Position numbers and translations under genes: made by a program
The notes under the pieces: generated by a model
Seen by the model: only the letters and a program-made list of their open reading frames with translations
Told to the model about the DNA's origin: nothing
The model's database searches: none
Assembly (NCBI RefSeq): GCF_000003815.2
Contig: NC_049981.1
Location: 31,278,269 to 31,342,268, forward strand
DNA: 64,000 bases
Source of the DNA: Branchiostoma floridae
Taxonomy: Eukaryota > Chordata > Leptocardii > Amphioxiformes > Branchiostomatidae
Direction: 5' to 3'
In this document: one piece after another, positions 1 to 11,390 of the stretch
Numbering within the stretch: position 1 is the first letter of the stretch
Layout: each line of letters starts with the position of its first letter

Positions 1-273
1 CCACCTGGCACTGTGATGTCTCCCATCAGTGATGACTAAAATTTGTATGACAAAGGTTCCATGTACAAAGTTTAACCTAATTTTGAAAATTGACCTTTGT
101 TCTTATACAAATGACACCAATCTTCAGCCTTAGCAGCTGACCTTAAGGATGCTAATGTGGGTCACTGAAGTGGTCGTTGATGCTGGCCTTATTTGCAAAT
201 CCTGGTATGAATAGTAGCTGAGAGAATACCGATTCAGGAATTGTGGTAGGAACAGGATATTTGTAGATCTTAC
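1..273. other. Intron at left edge of gene 1
   Basis: Sequence downstream of the donor at 273. No further exon of gene 1 with matching phase is visible here. Confidence 0.4.
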
Positions 274-391
274 CTGACACATACTCCACCATACAGATGA
301 AGGCACCGCACACGCCTGTACACAGCTTGTGAGCTGCATGCACCTCTTCCCCCTGGCCACCAGGAAAGGTGAGGACAGGCAGTGTGAGTTC
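274..391 (-). CDS. Gene 1 exon 7 (last one in window): G3-like region
   Basis: Encodes residues 652-690 plus one base. The acceptor is TTTTCCAG and the donor GTAAGA (118 nt, phase 0 in, 1 out). It starts LTLPVLTFPGGQGEE and ends CGAFICMVEYVS. The FPGG turn after a hydrophobic strand resembles the G3 (DxxG/DFPG) element of dynamin- and IRG-type GTPases, although the acidic residue is missing. The reading frame is still open at the donor, so the gene continues beyond base 1. Confidence 0.7.
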
Positions 392-3300
392 CTGGAAAAA
401 ATTGGAATCAGAAACTTAACCTCACTGTTGCATAACAAGCATCGTCTTCAAGCATCACGGAGGGCAACTTGTTTACTGGATGTTCACTGTGCCCTCCCTT
501 TCACTAAATCTACTAAATCTATAGGGCTTATTCAGTCACGTGATCCACCCTCTAGCAACTACCCGGACGCCATAGTAACGAGCGAAGTCGGCCATTTTGG
601 GGTCCACTTTGAGCGCGGCTCACTGTGCATGTGGCTCGCTATGCAACTCCCCGGAAAAGTTGAAAATATTTCTTATGTAACTCACAATTTCCCTTCAAAA
701 TGTTTAGGTTCATAATCACGGTGTTTTGTCTTGTGGTAGGATGCTGGTCTAGCACTGGTAAAGCCTACACACATCGGGTAACAGTAAACTTTGTTTCGCA
801 GTGTCTGTGAACAGCAACCTAACGTAACCCAGCCCTACAGTCGCGTTCCCATCCCGATCACAACGCACCTTCTGTTAACGGTCAACCCGAACTCTCTTAC
901 CATTTACCAGTACATGTTCAGATAATACATGGTTTTAGGCCTTCTGAAACGTGTACGCTTTGAACTGATTTTATGTGCAAAAAGTCGTACCCACAATCAC
1001 TATCAAATAAGAGATAACTAAAGATTGATGGCAGTCTCCATTGTCACTTTGCCGTGCTCGGGGATGAGGAGTGGGTCAAACTGGTCAAACCTTCCCTAAC
1101 TGATGAAAAAAATGGTTAATTTACACCCAATTTCTGTAGTGAAAATAAGACATGAGGTTGTAGGCTCTTTGCATAGTCAAACATCGTTCAACCCAATTCA
1201 CTTTCTTCTGATATTTTAGAGACCTTCGGAAACATCGCTGTACAGTAGCGCCAAAAAAAAAGTCATTGGACCCCAAGATGGCGGCGCACAGGTGCAAGGG
1301 GTGATGACGTCACATGAATTAAAGCCCTATAAACAGCCAAATCTGTGGTGGGGACCACCTCCGTACATAGGGACCACTTGGCCTTTTTGGTAGTCCCTTG
1401 ATAGAAAGTTTTTCCCTGGTTTGACTGTAAACAGATATATTGATGTCAGGCTTTGCCTTAGCTTGGTAAGTCTTCTTGCCTTACTCTGATGCATCTTCTA
1501 TTAGGCATCTAATGAAAAAGTTAACCTGAAGTCATACACCTCTTTGAGGTCTTTGAAGAAAAACAACTGACAGATTGAATTGCTCAATGTAGAGTACAGT
1601 TAAATATCCTTTATTAAATTAAAGCCCATGCTACATTCTAACACTCATTGAAAAAAAGGTACAACTTACCTCAAGCTCCTCTGACCCATCATATGATACT
1701 TCGTAGGGACAGGTTGTGGCGTGATGTGCTTTTTGTTCTGCCTTGGGTAAGACAGACCTCACAAGAGTAGCCTTACCACTGCCTTTATACCCGACAACTC
1801 CCAACACGAACTCTTGCCTAAGCAGACGACGCAGTTCAAAATGGGTGTGTGCAATGATCATGGTGTCATTGACGTTGGTGATGCTGTCATCTGTAAGCCA
1901 CACCTTTGCACTGTAGTTGAAGCTAGTTGCGCCAGATGGTACAGTTCCAGGCTTGAGTGAGCTGACGCGATATACAGTGTCCACTCTATCTTTTTCAACA
2001 TCCCGAATGATCTTGTATTCACTTTCAACCTTTACCCCATTCACGATGCGCCCAAGTTTCTCCTCAGTCATTCCTATCTCATTAACTATTTTTGGCAGAA
2101 GAATCAGAGCTTGCAGGTAGTTGAGTTTGAAGACAGCAGTTTTCTTCTCTGATTCATCTAAGACTCGAAAGGCAACTACAAGAAACCGGTTATCTCCAAA
2201 TATTGCTGCAGCAGCTATGATTACAGCAACTACCGCGACCAAAGGTGCAGCTGCAGAACAACATTGATAACATGATGAAAAGGGTGATGAATATAATTGC
2301 AATATTAGTTGCTTTTTCATTCTTAATCAGTAATTTTGTTCTGCAGCATCATGAAAATTAGGAAGTTTATTACTTAATGGTCTATGGACACATAAATTAA
2401 CTACAATGTACAATGTTCAAGCAAGCAGAATCAACTCACCTATTGCCATAACTGCTTGACCTATAACTGCCACCGCAACTCCAAATGCATGTTTCCACCA
2501 TGACGTGATTTTGATTTCCAGAGGAGCACCAATGACTTCCATGGCTTCAGCCGCAGATGTCACAACTTGGCTGTACTCCTCACTGGAGATGGCAATGGCT
2601 TCACTGCCGAAGGCCACTGATGCTGCAGATGGTGGCACACTCCTACTATCTTTTATAATATTGTGGCTTGCCCATGAATGGTTGAATTTTCCAGAATGAA
2701 CGAGCTCTTTGTTCTCTGACCGCCCTGTCAAGAAAGTACAGTCTACTCAGAGGTTTCCAGATTTTAAAAAAAATATCGAAAGTCAATTATGAACGAGCAA
2801 TGATAAAGGGTTAATAACCAAGTTAATGATCTGCCCCTCATTGTACAAGTATTTGCTGCCATATCGCCTGGTCCTTTCGTATAACCACCTCATAAAACCA
2901 ACAAGTAACCAAAGTGAATGATGTGGCTTAATGAGGTGGGTAAAAGCACCAGGAAGTATGACACCATATGTACACTGAGGAATAGCTGGGTCATCATATA
3001 GCCTATGGAAATTGGCTCATGCATACAAGAGATACAAATTCTTGTGTGGTGCTATATAATCATGTGTGAAAAATTCAACTGGTAATTTACATTCATTACA
3101 TCCATAAAGAAGATTATAGATTTCCTTTTGACAATATTTTGTAAAATTGCAGTCTTGGCAAGTCAAATCTTTTTCCAATCTACTCTACTTCACTTTATTC
3201 ATTCCTCCTCTGCAGGGGATATTTATCTCCTGATTTTCAATGTCCTGTGTATCTCTCATTCTGATCGGTTTGGGTCTTTTATAGCATAAATGTATGCTTA

Positions 3301-6300
3301 GGTCTTTTATAGTATAATGCTACAAAAGACTAGCCTGGTATCCAGCCGTAATATAGTCCCGATNNNNNNNNNNNNNNNNNNNNNNNNNNNNNNNNNNNNN
3401 NNNNNNNNNNNNNNNNNNNNNNNNNNNNNNNNNNNNNNNNNNNNNNNNNNNNNNNNNNNNNNNTCGGGAACTATATTACGGCTGGATACCAGGCTTACAA
3501 AAGACCCAGTTCTTTATACCTTACAATATTTATTTTTATGCTATTAAAAAAACCTGGATATTACCCTGTCCTTCTATGATGTTACAGTGTCATGAAATGG
3601 GGACTTCTGATTGGTTAATGTAACCCGCCCTAAGGAATGTATGGTGGCATAAGAGCACTGTCGGCCCCTGTAATCACCGAGGAACAGCTGAGTAAAGCGA
3701 GTTACAGTTGAATTTGACTCACTTTTGATCACTTCAATCAGTGATTGCAGGTATTCTAGAATAGCATTAGCTGTTAAGTGCTGTCCCAGTAAGGTTAACA
3801 CCATGCTCATCAGGTAGGCTGAGGCCAGGAATGTTGCACGAGTTCCCTCCACCACTCGTTCATACTCGTCATCGCTGTTACCAAATTTCTGAAAAGAGTG
3901 CATTTGAGGTTATTGTAGATGAAATTTTTTCGGTCTGACAATATTGTCATTGCCAGCCTACCAATCTATAGGTCAAAGAAGACCATTGCTATGAGAATCC
4001 CATCCTTGCTACTATGAGTATGAGGCAGAAAAAAAGGTAACTTTTCATCAAGTATTAATCTACATCAAGATTCCTAATTACCCCCATGAACCTCTGGGTG
4101 GATTGTAATATTTGGTATGTAGGTAGGTATTTGGAAGACTAAGGTCATTATGGGCCCTGTGGTGCATGCATGACCTTGATACTGCAGCAGAACTTCTGAA
4201 TCTGTTTTGTATCTTTTGTCCTAGACAAACTACCATGCTATGGTATTGACTTTTTTGTTGTACAGTTGATAGCTTGTGATGTAAGGAAGAAGTGGTGTAG
4301 GTTTGGGCCCCTAAAAGTTTGCTCTGGTACTGCAGGAGCATTTTTGTTAAAATATTTGTAGGATAATTATAGATTAGACCATTTAGAATTATAGATTATG
4401 TTCATTCATCATCATAGTCATATGGTGTATTACAGCACCGCTGGGGTTATACCGCCCCTTACGGGTGGCATACCCTTTCTTCTAGCTGAATACGAGATGG
4501 GGATGCGCCAGGTCTCCCGTCCGGGTGAATGATGTAAATCACCGTGTGGCTGATACGGTATGGAGGTTCGCCAGGCCTCCAACCGGGTGATTTGAAGTTT
4601 AGCACCATCTCCAGACAGAAGGGTTTGCTCCATCGCACACCGCACCATTGCACATGTGGGGTGGGGTAGAGATGTTTTCCTAGCCGTTCGAATTTTTCTG
4701 TTGGGGTAGGTGATGTGTTCCATGGCTGTCTTGGATGGTATGGATGCGCCACCTGAAATCGTCCCTTGCGCCGCCGACAGCCATGATAGAGTTTTTGAAG
4801 CATCCGGCTACCATGTACATTTCGGTCTTTTATCACTCTCTTATGACTAGGAGGATATACATAATGTACGCCTCGAGTTTCTCATATTACTTCAATGTGT
4901 GCAAGTACTGAACTTCTGCAAGATGGGGCAAGTTATCCCGTATAATCTTCAAATGACTTGTGCAGATCAGAGTTTCATTTTAGTTGCATTTTCAGTTGCA
5001 ACTGAATATACTTACATGTATGTCATGTCATGCGAGGAATGCTATACTGGAATATCCAACGAAATAATTAGAAACAACCCCTTTTCCTACACACACAATG
5101 TCGATTTTGCTGTCACTAAGTGTATAGGGGGCAAAATACGTGACAACGTCAAGTCAGCTGCAGTGTGCGCTTCTTCCGCCAGGCGGCCCCCAAAACCAGC
5201 CCATTGACACCTGTTCTACATGCACCTGTTACAGGCTAGTGAAAATTTTTTCGGCGATGGATGGACCAGGATGTCTTTAGTTGTTTAAGTCAATTAAGTT
5301 ACATCAATTGATATTACCGGTGCACACACCAATTCTTTTGCAACAGGGGTCCGAGGTAGTCCTATTTATTTTTGAGTAAGGGTTTTTTCAAGGCTTTTGT
5401 GTGCCCAGTGGTTTAGTGTAGGAGACGTGTGGTGGATATAGCTTGCTGTTTTCATGAAGTGCGACTCTTATAGCTTCATTTTGGTTAGGTTTGGCCGGCG
5501 AATCTTGGCTTCCGGGTATCGCTCCGATTCATGTTCACCTGAGTAAAGTGAGGAAAGCTGTGTAAAGTGCCTTTCCCAAGGGCACAAGATCGATAACACA
5601 CAGCCGGATTCGAACTCGAGACCTCTCGGTTCTAAGCCAAACACGCTGCCGCTGCGCCACACTCAATGTTCATTACATCCTTATTTATATGACCAATGAA
5701 ATTTACAAATTAAAGAGCTAAATATTTCAAGGAGGTATGAGTTCTCCAAACTCTATTTTTCCTGCAGTCACACATGTACAAATTTATTCAATTTCTTGAA
5801 GAGGCCTGAATGCAAGAGAACTAACCCGTTGACGTGCTGTATCATCCCTCCTTTGCTGGAGATCGCTGTACAGAACCCTTCCCTTCCCTGCTGGAAACTT
5901 GTCTGTGAACCACGTCTCTGCCTTGGTGCAGATCTCGGCTCCTGTCATCTGCAGGTCAGGGATGGTGGCTGTCGGTTCCCGTGGCAACAGTGTCCTAGCA
6001 ACCCACTGGGTCACCTCAACACGGTCCCAGGTCCTGGGGTCTGTGTTAACAAGACAGGGTTAACGGTTTGTTTATTTGTATTGCATACCCGGTAAACCAC
6101 CTGGCGGAGTAACACACTAGGTTTGTACTGCAGAGCTGCATATATGGACAGATTTAATTGGTCCACTCACACCGGGAAGGAGCCCTAATCTTTTTGGAAG
6201 GTTCTTTTGCATGCTCGAGGTGTGGCTGTCCTCAAATGCTGGAGCTCCATTTAACGTCCTATCATGAAAAGGACCTCCCTAAGCTAACAATAATATTAAG

Positions 6301-8289
6301 CCATGCACTCATTTTTACCTGTTCTACTAACATAAAATAAGATAACCCTGTATATTCGGTGAGATTTTCTTTTCCATCAAATGTGCTGCAAGTTGTTGCC
6401 AAAGTTGGGGTGCATACTTTATTTATTTGAGGATATTGCACAGATGAATGTAAAACAGGATCAGAAAAAGAGTAAGGTGATGCTGAACTTCTCATCCTCC
6501 TACGCACGGTCCCCAATGGCTAGCTAACTCAGCCTATGGGGCCCTGCTATTTCATGCCCTATCAGTGGTTATTATGATTTTCGCCACAAACCAGCTGTCA
6601 ACCAATCAGAGAATAGGCTTTTCTTGGGCTTTTTGTTGTCGCAAGCTGTCTCGCAAAGGCCGCTGGAAAGCTATCAGCCAATCATGTTACGTATTACATG
6701 GCTCCATCCTCCTACGCCCGATCCCCAACGGCTGACTGCCCATATAAGGGCAAGCTCATTAATATTCATAAGCAAGGCGCCCTAATAACTGAATTCTGTG
6801 GCTGAGTTGTCAGGGGTGATATCGCTAGGCTTTGCCGCGATTGTCAACCCTGAGTGTGAGGGTGCAACTTCTAAGAAGTACAGAAAATATACAGTCATAA
6901 CAATGTTTTTGTGTACAACATTTCTTCTATTCTAAACAACTTTCTTAGATGTGGTAGCTATAGGCAACATAACAATTAGGTTTCCGTACTTACCCTGATG
7001 AAGCTCCCCAGTGAAGAGTGTTGCATCTTCAACTTTCAGGTAGATGACCCCAAGACGACGAAGCTCCTCCTTACACTCTTCAGATGCCATCTTCAGTGCA
7101 TACTTTACTGTGTGGCTCTCTTTTAGCAGGTACTTGGCAAGCACACATTCACGTTGGCTCACTTCGTCTAGGATTTCATTTCCCATTCCTGGTTTGGCTC
7201 GGTCAAGGGCTGCCGCAATGTCTTGACATTTGTCAATGTAGTCTTGTACAGACTCTGCAGAATGCTTTATTTCCAAAACTGCTCTGGCAAATGCTAGGTT
7301 GTATTGAAACAAGAATATACAACTCAGTTACATGCAGGCAGCACACAACTCATAGTAATGCGTTATTCTGGTGGCAGTTGCATCCTGTCAAAAAGATTTT
7401 TTTTCACTATTGATAGGATGCTTTGTCAGAGACATGCCAAAATTGGGAGTATCTACTGTAAATGAATATTTTTGTGGAGAAAAAACAATGTCAAATATTT
7501 TGTTCTACCCCTTATCTAAGCCTAAACATAAGGCATCCTGTCAATAAAAAAATTGTTTCACTATTGATAGGATGTTAAGAATTTACTATGCTATTGACAG
7601 GTTTGACAGAAATATCCTGTCAATAGTATAGAGAATTCCTAACATCCTTATTTCATAAATGGTCAGAAAATGATACTATAACCTTCTTTCTTAAATATGA
7701 CTGTCAACTTCTGTTTGTCAGTGTAGATAAGGGCCTTATTTGCATAATCAATTAGAAACACAATATATCAGTCATTAAGGTGAAAACCATTTAGCGAAGG
7801 TATGCGGTTGTGGAACTCTTACTAGTTCTATTTCTGGTGCCAGCACAACACTTTTTCTTAATACTAGTTATCATTTCACTCACTTCCCGGCTCTGGATCG
7901 GTAAACTGTTGAATCCGCTCGAAAAGCTGCATGTTCGGGAGACGCCGAAGGAGTTCCTTCACCATTTCAAGAGCTTCCTTTCTTAGAAAGTAACGTAGGA
8001 TTAACTCAGGCATGCCTTGTCGGCTTGTGCCCATAATCAGACGCCTTGGAATACTCTTATTGCCGCTACTGACAACGCCCTCCAGACGATTTTGGAAACT
8101 CGTGTATTCTTCATCGTCCATGTGTTCGAAGACTCCCAACAACAGTTCCTTGTAAGGTCCATGCAGGTTACTGCGGAGGAGTTCATCCACGGAGTACAAC
8201 GGTTGATATGAACGTGACGCGGGAAGGCTGGGTGGGGAGGAATACCCAGGGCCCCAGCCCTGCCACGAAAAACCGCCACCTGTTGCCAT
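274..8289 (-). CDS. PYD-like / Pointed-like / P-loop protein, 7 exons seen, C-terminus off window
   Basis: Exons in coding order: 7884-8289, 6994-7293, 5826-6040, 3723-3888, 2440-2724, 1670-2250, 274-391. All junctions are GT-AG and the phases agree (1,1,0,1,1,0, then 1 out of the last exon), giving at least 690 residues without a stop. Order of regions: a death-fold resembling PYD/DAPIN at about residues 45-128, a helical segment 136-235, a Pointed/SAM-like domain 236-307, a helical stretch 308-362, a Ser/Ala-rich linker, a hydrophobic segment at about 437-475, then a GTPase-like domain whose P-loop is GYKGSGKAT at about 611. I do not recognise this as a named family. A death fold joined to a P-loop NTPase suggests a role in cell death or innate immunity, possibly at a membrane, but that is inference. 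The exon model is well supported; the domain names are by eye. Confidence 0.8.
519..1333. mobile_element. Inverted-repeat DNA element, about 0.8 kb, in gene 1 intron
   Basis: The left end begins TATAGGGCTTATTCA and continues with GCCATTTTGGGGTCCA about 70 bases in. The right end, read in reverse, begins TATAGGGCTTTAATTCA and also carries CATCTTGGGGTCCA. The arms are imperfect and the interior encodes nothing recognisable, so this looks like a non-autonomous DNA transposon. TA at both outer edges could be the target duplication. Confidence 0.5.
1670..2250 (-). CDS. Gene 1 exon 6: hydrophobic segment and degenerate P-loop
   Basis: Encodes residues 458-651 (581 nt, phase 1 in, 0 out; acceptor TTCTGCAG, donor GTAAGT). 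It opens with an Ala/Val/Ile-rich run (about 458-475) that could complete one or two membrane helices. A soluble region follows, then VLGVVGYKGSGKATL at about 606-620. This fits the Walker A shape GxxxxGK[ST] except that Ala replaces the Ser/Thr that binds magnesium, with Thr one place later. GTP or ATP binding is therefore uncertain. Confidence 0.76.
2440..2724 (-). CDS. Gene 1 exon 5: Ser/Ala-rich linker and hydrophobic start
   Basis: Encodes residues 363-457. The acceptor is TTGACAG and the donor GTGAGT (285 nt, phase 1 in and out). A polar part is followed by SSEEYSQVVTSAAEAMEVIG and then a hydrophobic stretch, WWKHAFGVAVAVIGQAVMAI, that runs on across the splice junction. The tryptophan pair at the start of the stretch is typical of a membrane interface. 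Confidence 0.7.
3332..3495. mobile_element. Palindromic element split by a 100-N gap
   Basis: The bases before the gap (AGCCTGGTATCCAGCCGTAA and the following 11) and the bases after it are reverse complements apart from one or two differences. The gap at 3364-3463 therefore lies in the loop of a fold-back element. The AGCCTGG(A/T)A(T/C)CCAG core recurs at 50030-50470 and 53110-53840. Confidence 0.7.
3364..3463. other. Assembly gap of 100 N
   Basis: Exactly 100 N, a conventional unknown-size gap, located in the loop of a palindromic element. Confidence 0.95.
3723..3888 (-). CDS. Gene 1 exon 4: helical linker
   Basis: Encodes residues 308-362, from KFGNSDDEYERVVEGTRA to LIEVIK. The acceptor is CTTTTCAG and the donor GTGAGT after one base of the next codon (166 nt, phase 0 in, 1 out). 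The middle part (LASAYLMSMVLTLLGQHL) is hydrophobic and helical; it may be a helical hairpin or a membrane-proximal segment. No recognised domain. Confidence 0.68.
4425..4840. repeat. Dispersed repeat with GTGTATTACAGCAC core
   Basis: The segment GTGTATTACAGCAC, followed by GGGGTTATA, CCCCTT and ATACCCTTTCTTCTAG, occurs here (4424-4486) and again at 38509-38577. The two copies share their order and spacing. The rest of the 4490-4840 region is GC-rich and has overlapping open frames but no splice or protein signature I recognise. A dispersed repeat of unknown type. Confidence 0.45.
5500..5663 (-). repeat. tRNA-headed SINE, copy 1
   Basis: Read on the minus strand, the head carries an A-box-like GTGGCGCAGCGG and a B-box-like GAGTTCGAATCC at tRNA spacing. 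The body that follows contains GTGCCCTTGGGAAAGGCAC and CACTTTACTCAGGTGAAC. The same body occurs near 61890-62010. The cloverleaf is too degraded to be a working tRNA. Confidence 0.65.
5826..6040 (-). CDS. Gene 1 exon 3: Pointed (PNT)/SAM-like domain
   Basis: Encodes residues 236-307. It begins with PRTWDRVEVTQWVARTLL, then IPDLQMTGAEICTK, then WFTDKFP, then GRVLYSDLQQRRDD. This matches the ETS Pointed pattern of W..V.VTQWV, a Met-x-Gly-x-x-(L/I)-Cys core and a closing G..L...L helix. The acceptor is AACACAG and the donor GTTAGT, and 215 nt fits phases 1 and 0. No ETS DNA-binding domain follows, so it probably acts as a protein-interaction module. A general SAM domain is the alternative. Confidence 0.72.
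6493..6860. mobile_element. MITE relative with CCTCCTACGCACGGTCCCC end
   Basis: Carries CATCCTCCTACGCACGGTCC at 6493 and a diverged second copy (CATCCTCCTACGCCCGATCC) near 6706, with CCAATCAGAGAATAG and CCCATATAAGGGCAAGCTCA between or after. The same modules occur in the cleaner element at 52824-53118. This copy is rearranged and its exact borders are unclear. Confidence 0.5.
6994..7293 (-). CDS. Gene 1 exon 2: helical segment
   Basis: Encodes residues 136-235. The acceptor ends CCTAG and has a weak pyrimidine tract; the donor is GTAAGT (phase 1 in and out, 300 nt). The sequence is strongly helical and charged, with SVQDYIDKCQDIAAALDRA and ALKMASEECKEELRRLGV, and may be an adaptor-type helical bundle or coiled coil. 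No catalytic motif is visible. It ends in LHQ just before the Pointed-like exon. Confidence 0.72.
7385..7640. repeat. Short direct/inverted repeats in gene 1 intron 1
   Basis: TTTCACTATTGATAGGATG occurs at about 7400 and 7557, and the related TATCCTGTCAATAGTAT and CTATTGACAGG occur in between and after. This forms a cluster of short inverted repeats. No coding potential is seen in the rest of 7294-7883. Confidence 0.45.
7884..8289 (-). CDS. Gene 1 exon 1: start and PYD/DAPIN-like domain
   Basis: The ATG at 8289-8287 opens a frame encoding residues 1-135. The first 40 residues are Gly/Pro/Ser-rich. After them comes a helical block of about 85 residues whose spacing fits PYD/DAPIN: ELLLGVFEHMDDEEYTSFQ, then SIPRRLIM in the place of the family's IPR segment, then EALEMVKELLRRL and a final LFERI. 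The exon ends GGA A, followed by the donor GTGAGT (phase 1). A death-effector or other death-fold assignment is possible. The start is the first Met of the frame. Confidence 0.8.
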
Positions 8290-9755
8290 CTTCAGCGATC
8301 ACCGCGTCACTCAAACAAAGGAGATGACGAGATGTGGCCCAAAACCAGGATCCCGTCTACTTCCTTTGACTGACCTGATGACCCTGAAATCAAACGTAAA
8401 CGTTAACAGTTACCGTACAGGCGCCATTTTTTTAGCACAGGTTCGACATGACCACATTGGGGTTCAAGTTAAGCAACAACATTACGTTAGATAAATCAGT
8501 TATAAGGAACGGAACAAATCTGGAAACTTTAAGAAAAAATGCTCCTTTCATGTTACCTTCTAACCCTACAGAAAGGTAATACGGAGAAATAACAGCAATC
8601 ATGGATAGTTGATGGTAACTATTTCCGAGAAGCTTGTAACCCTATCAACACAGCTCAGTTCATATTTAGCACTGCACAACATTTCAAAGCCTATTCTTCG
8701 TAACCACCACGACACATCCTACGTGAATGCCGCTTTATCCTTCAATTTAGTAGGCAAGAGCCGTCAATGTAACGGTTACCTTTTTGAAAGGTGTTCAGGG
8801 CCACTCCAGAGCAGAACAGAGCAGAGCAGAGCTAAGTCAAGTGCAATACTGACCTCCCTGGCTTGGTCTAACTATGCGGAGTGATCAGTATGTTATTACC
8901 GCACCAGGCACAGCTCAAATTAATTACAGGTAACGTAGTTACCGCGACAAGTTCTTTTTCGTTCTCATGGTTGTTGACCTTTACATGGACACAAAACGTC
9001 AGTCTTTAATAATTCCCTGTGACGCACCAGCCCGAATGTATCTGTTTATGGTATTGGTCGAAAGAAGATGATAATCTGCTAGAGGTAGTCTGAAGAGTAT
9101 AAAGTAGTTCGCGGAAGGATATTTGTATGACTTAGGGTTATTAGTTAGAAGAACGGGGCCTAGGCTAGGGCGAGTTTATCAGGACTGTACCAACCCCAGG
9201 CGGGCCAAGTTCGAATGACACCATGTCATCAAAGTTTCCTCAACAATGGCTACCATATGACTATATATACCTCGGGTGTTTTGTGTACCATAGAGTATCA
9301 CGCTCCTGTTCGTTAAAGGTGACCGACAACCGAACCTGTTACCAGTGTTAGTGAACGGTGTCCAAGGCGATCCTACCAAGTCTTACTTCCGGGTAACATT
9401 ATTCACACAGGTAAACATTCCCGTCGGCCTTTGGGTGAAAGTGTCCCACCCGTTCAAGTTCACAGCAAGTTCGGTTGGGTGGGCGTACACTAGGAGCACA
9501 AAACGTAAACATTAAGATGGTCTGACTCGAATGTCCCGATTTGATCATTTTTCGTAATTCCGAGTACGATTCCCGCACACCCGTAAGAAGGGATTTGATG
9601 ATGTATGAAACGAGTCATATCATCAGAATACGTGTACGTTTAACTTTACAGTCTGAAAACAACCGGTCATAAGAAGAAAAAACAAAACAAACAACGACAA
9701 TATCAAAATGTCGGGCCTGGGACCTGTTTTTGGCTACATGTATTTACTTGTAACA

Positions 9756-9953
9756 CCAATTCACCTTTATCCGTGGGGTAACCTATATCCGTTGTTCTTA
9801 TAGCAGGGTATTTAGGGATGTCAAGTCGACGGACGGTGGTTTCAAATTGCGATATTTTCACTATATTTCAGTTTGAAACTGCCGTCTCTCGACTTGCTAC
9901 CTATTTCTTTGAAAACAACGAATATAGGTTACCCCGAGAATAAAGGTGAACTA
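9756..9953. mobile_element. MITE with TTCACCTTTATCC terminal repeats, copy 1
   Basis: The left end TTCACCTTTATCC, followed by GGGTAACCTATATCCGTTG, is matched in inverse at the right end (CAACGAATATAGGTTACCCC, then AATAAAGGTGAA). The arms are about 35 bases, and the inner sequence also has weaker symmetry (GTCAAGTCGACGG with its inverse). A second copy lies at 51758-51968. Confidence 0.68.
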
Positions 9954-10989
9954 GCTTTATACACTATAGGTCGTTCTTTTTAAAATCACAGATTGTACTT
10001 GGACTTCTGCATACCCGGGTACCCTTTCAAATACTTTGAACCAGTAGTTGTGATCGAAAAAGGAATCATGATCATAACTACGCAAAATGTATGCCTTGTA
10101 CTTTTTTCCGTAAAAGCTGTAGGTGTGGACCTCGTTGTAGGATGATGCTTTGCATGATTATCAGCTCTCTGTATATACATATGTAAATATTTTTCGTTTT
10201 GTGACCGCATTTGAACTGTGAGCAGCGACATCTGTCCTGCAGTACAATGTGAACCAGTCAGAATTGCCCTGAAGACGGTGACAGATGGTCACCGAAACGT
10301 CGGTGAGAATAAAGCACTGGTTGTGTAAAAAAGAGTCTCTTTATTCAGTGACGTACCAACCTGATGAAACTGTTCACGGATGTAATCTAATCTGTTCTCC
10401 GATTGCTACCGCATTCTGAGGAACTGTACACAAACACTGTACCTGAGTTATAAGCAGGGGGCCTTCGGTCTAAATGCAAGTTGTAGCCGGCCAAGCACAA
10501 CGTATGTGTTCATTTTGTCCTTACGCATATACGTACTAGGTTCTGAACTTCGTATTCATGATGTGACTTCCATTGGAAACTGGCATGAAATGGAACTATT
10601 TGTTGGTACTAGTTGTAGAATATCAAACATACAAGTAATACAAACACCGCAGCAACACTACATACATATAAAACAACGACATACTTAAGCATAAGGAAAT
10701 ATATTGTCAGTAAACCACGCTCTTAATGCCTGACACGAGGCAGATAGACTTTCATGTCGTCCCTGTACAGAGATAGTCAGTTGAAAGGTTTTCTTGAAAT
10801 CTGTCGGCAGTAGATTTTGCAAGACATCAGTTCAGATTATTGTGATGACGGAACAACGACGCTACATCTGTGCTCTGTGGATATCGCTGGGTACTGTGAC
10901 ACTGAGTACATGCGTCTTCTGGTGGAGAGAAATAACCAGAACATGAATATTTCGATCGCTAGCTCCGACTCTACAGAGAGGTAGCCTCC

Positions 10990-11390
10990 TTCACCGGCCT
11001 CTCTGGGAAGCTTGGCAATTTTTTTTTGGGGGGGGGGGGGGGGGGCGGTAGGTCCATTCCCGATTTTTAACCGGGAATATGCCGGGAAAGGAAATATGCC
11101 GGGAAAGGAATATACCCCGGAAAGCTTGTACGGGCTAAACTGACTACCCTGGCTGTTGTAGGTCAACTTGCAATTGGGTGGAGGGAGAAAAATTTGCCAG
11201 GGGAGTTGGTTTCCGGAGGGGAAACATCCCCTAGCGGGGACTGACTCCCCTGGCCAATTTCCCGATTTTTTTTGCCAAATTCTACAATCCCCGTTGGAAG
11301 GCCTGGGGGAGGCTAGCGTGTCGGTGTTGAGGACGGCTCTCCCCAAGGGTCATGTCGAACCCTTCCCCGGCGCCGGGGGTCGCTAATAAG
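10990..11390. other. G/C homopolymer-rich stretch of doubtful base quality
   Basis: Contains a long T-run then G-run near 11020-11045 and many doubled or tripled G, C and A runs (CCGGGAATATGCCGGGAAAG twice in tandem). The texture resembles the miscalled copy at 47699-48335, so part of it may be sequencing error. Nothing coding is called here. Confidence 0.35.

Noticed and set aside
5600-5663. tRNA gene
   Set aside because: A- and B-box-like motifs are present, but the arms do not pair fully and a SINE body follows.
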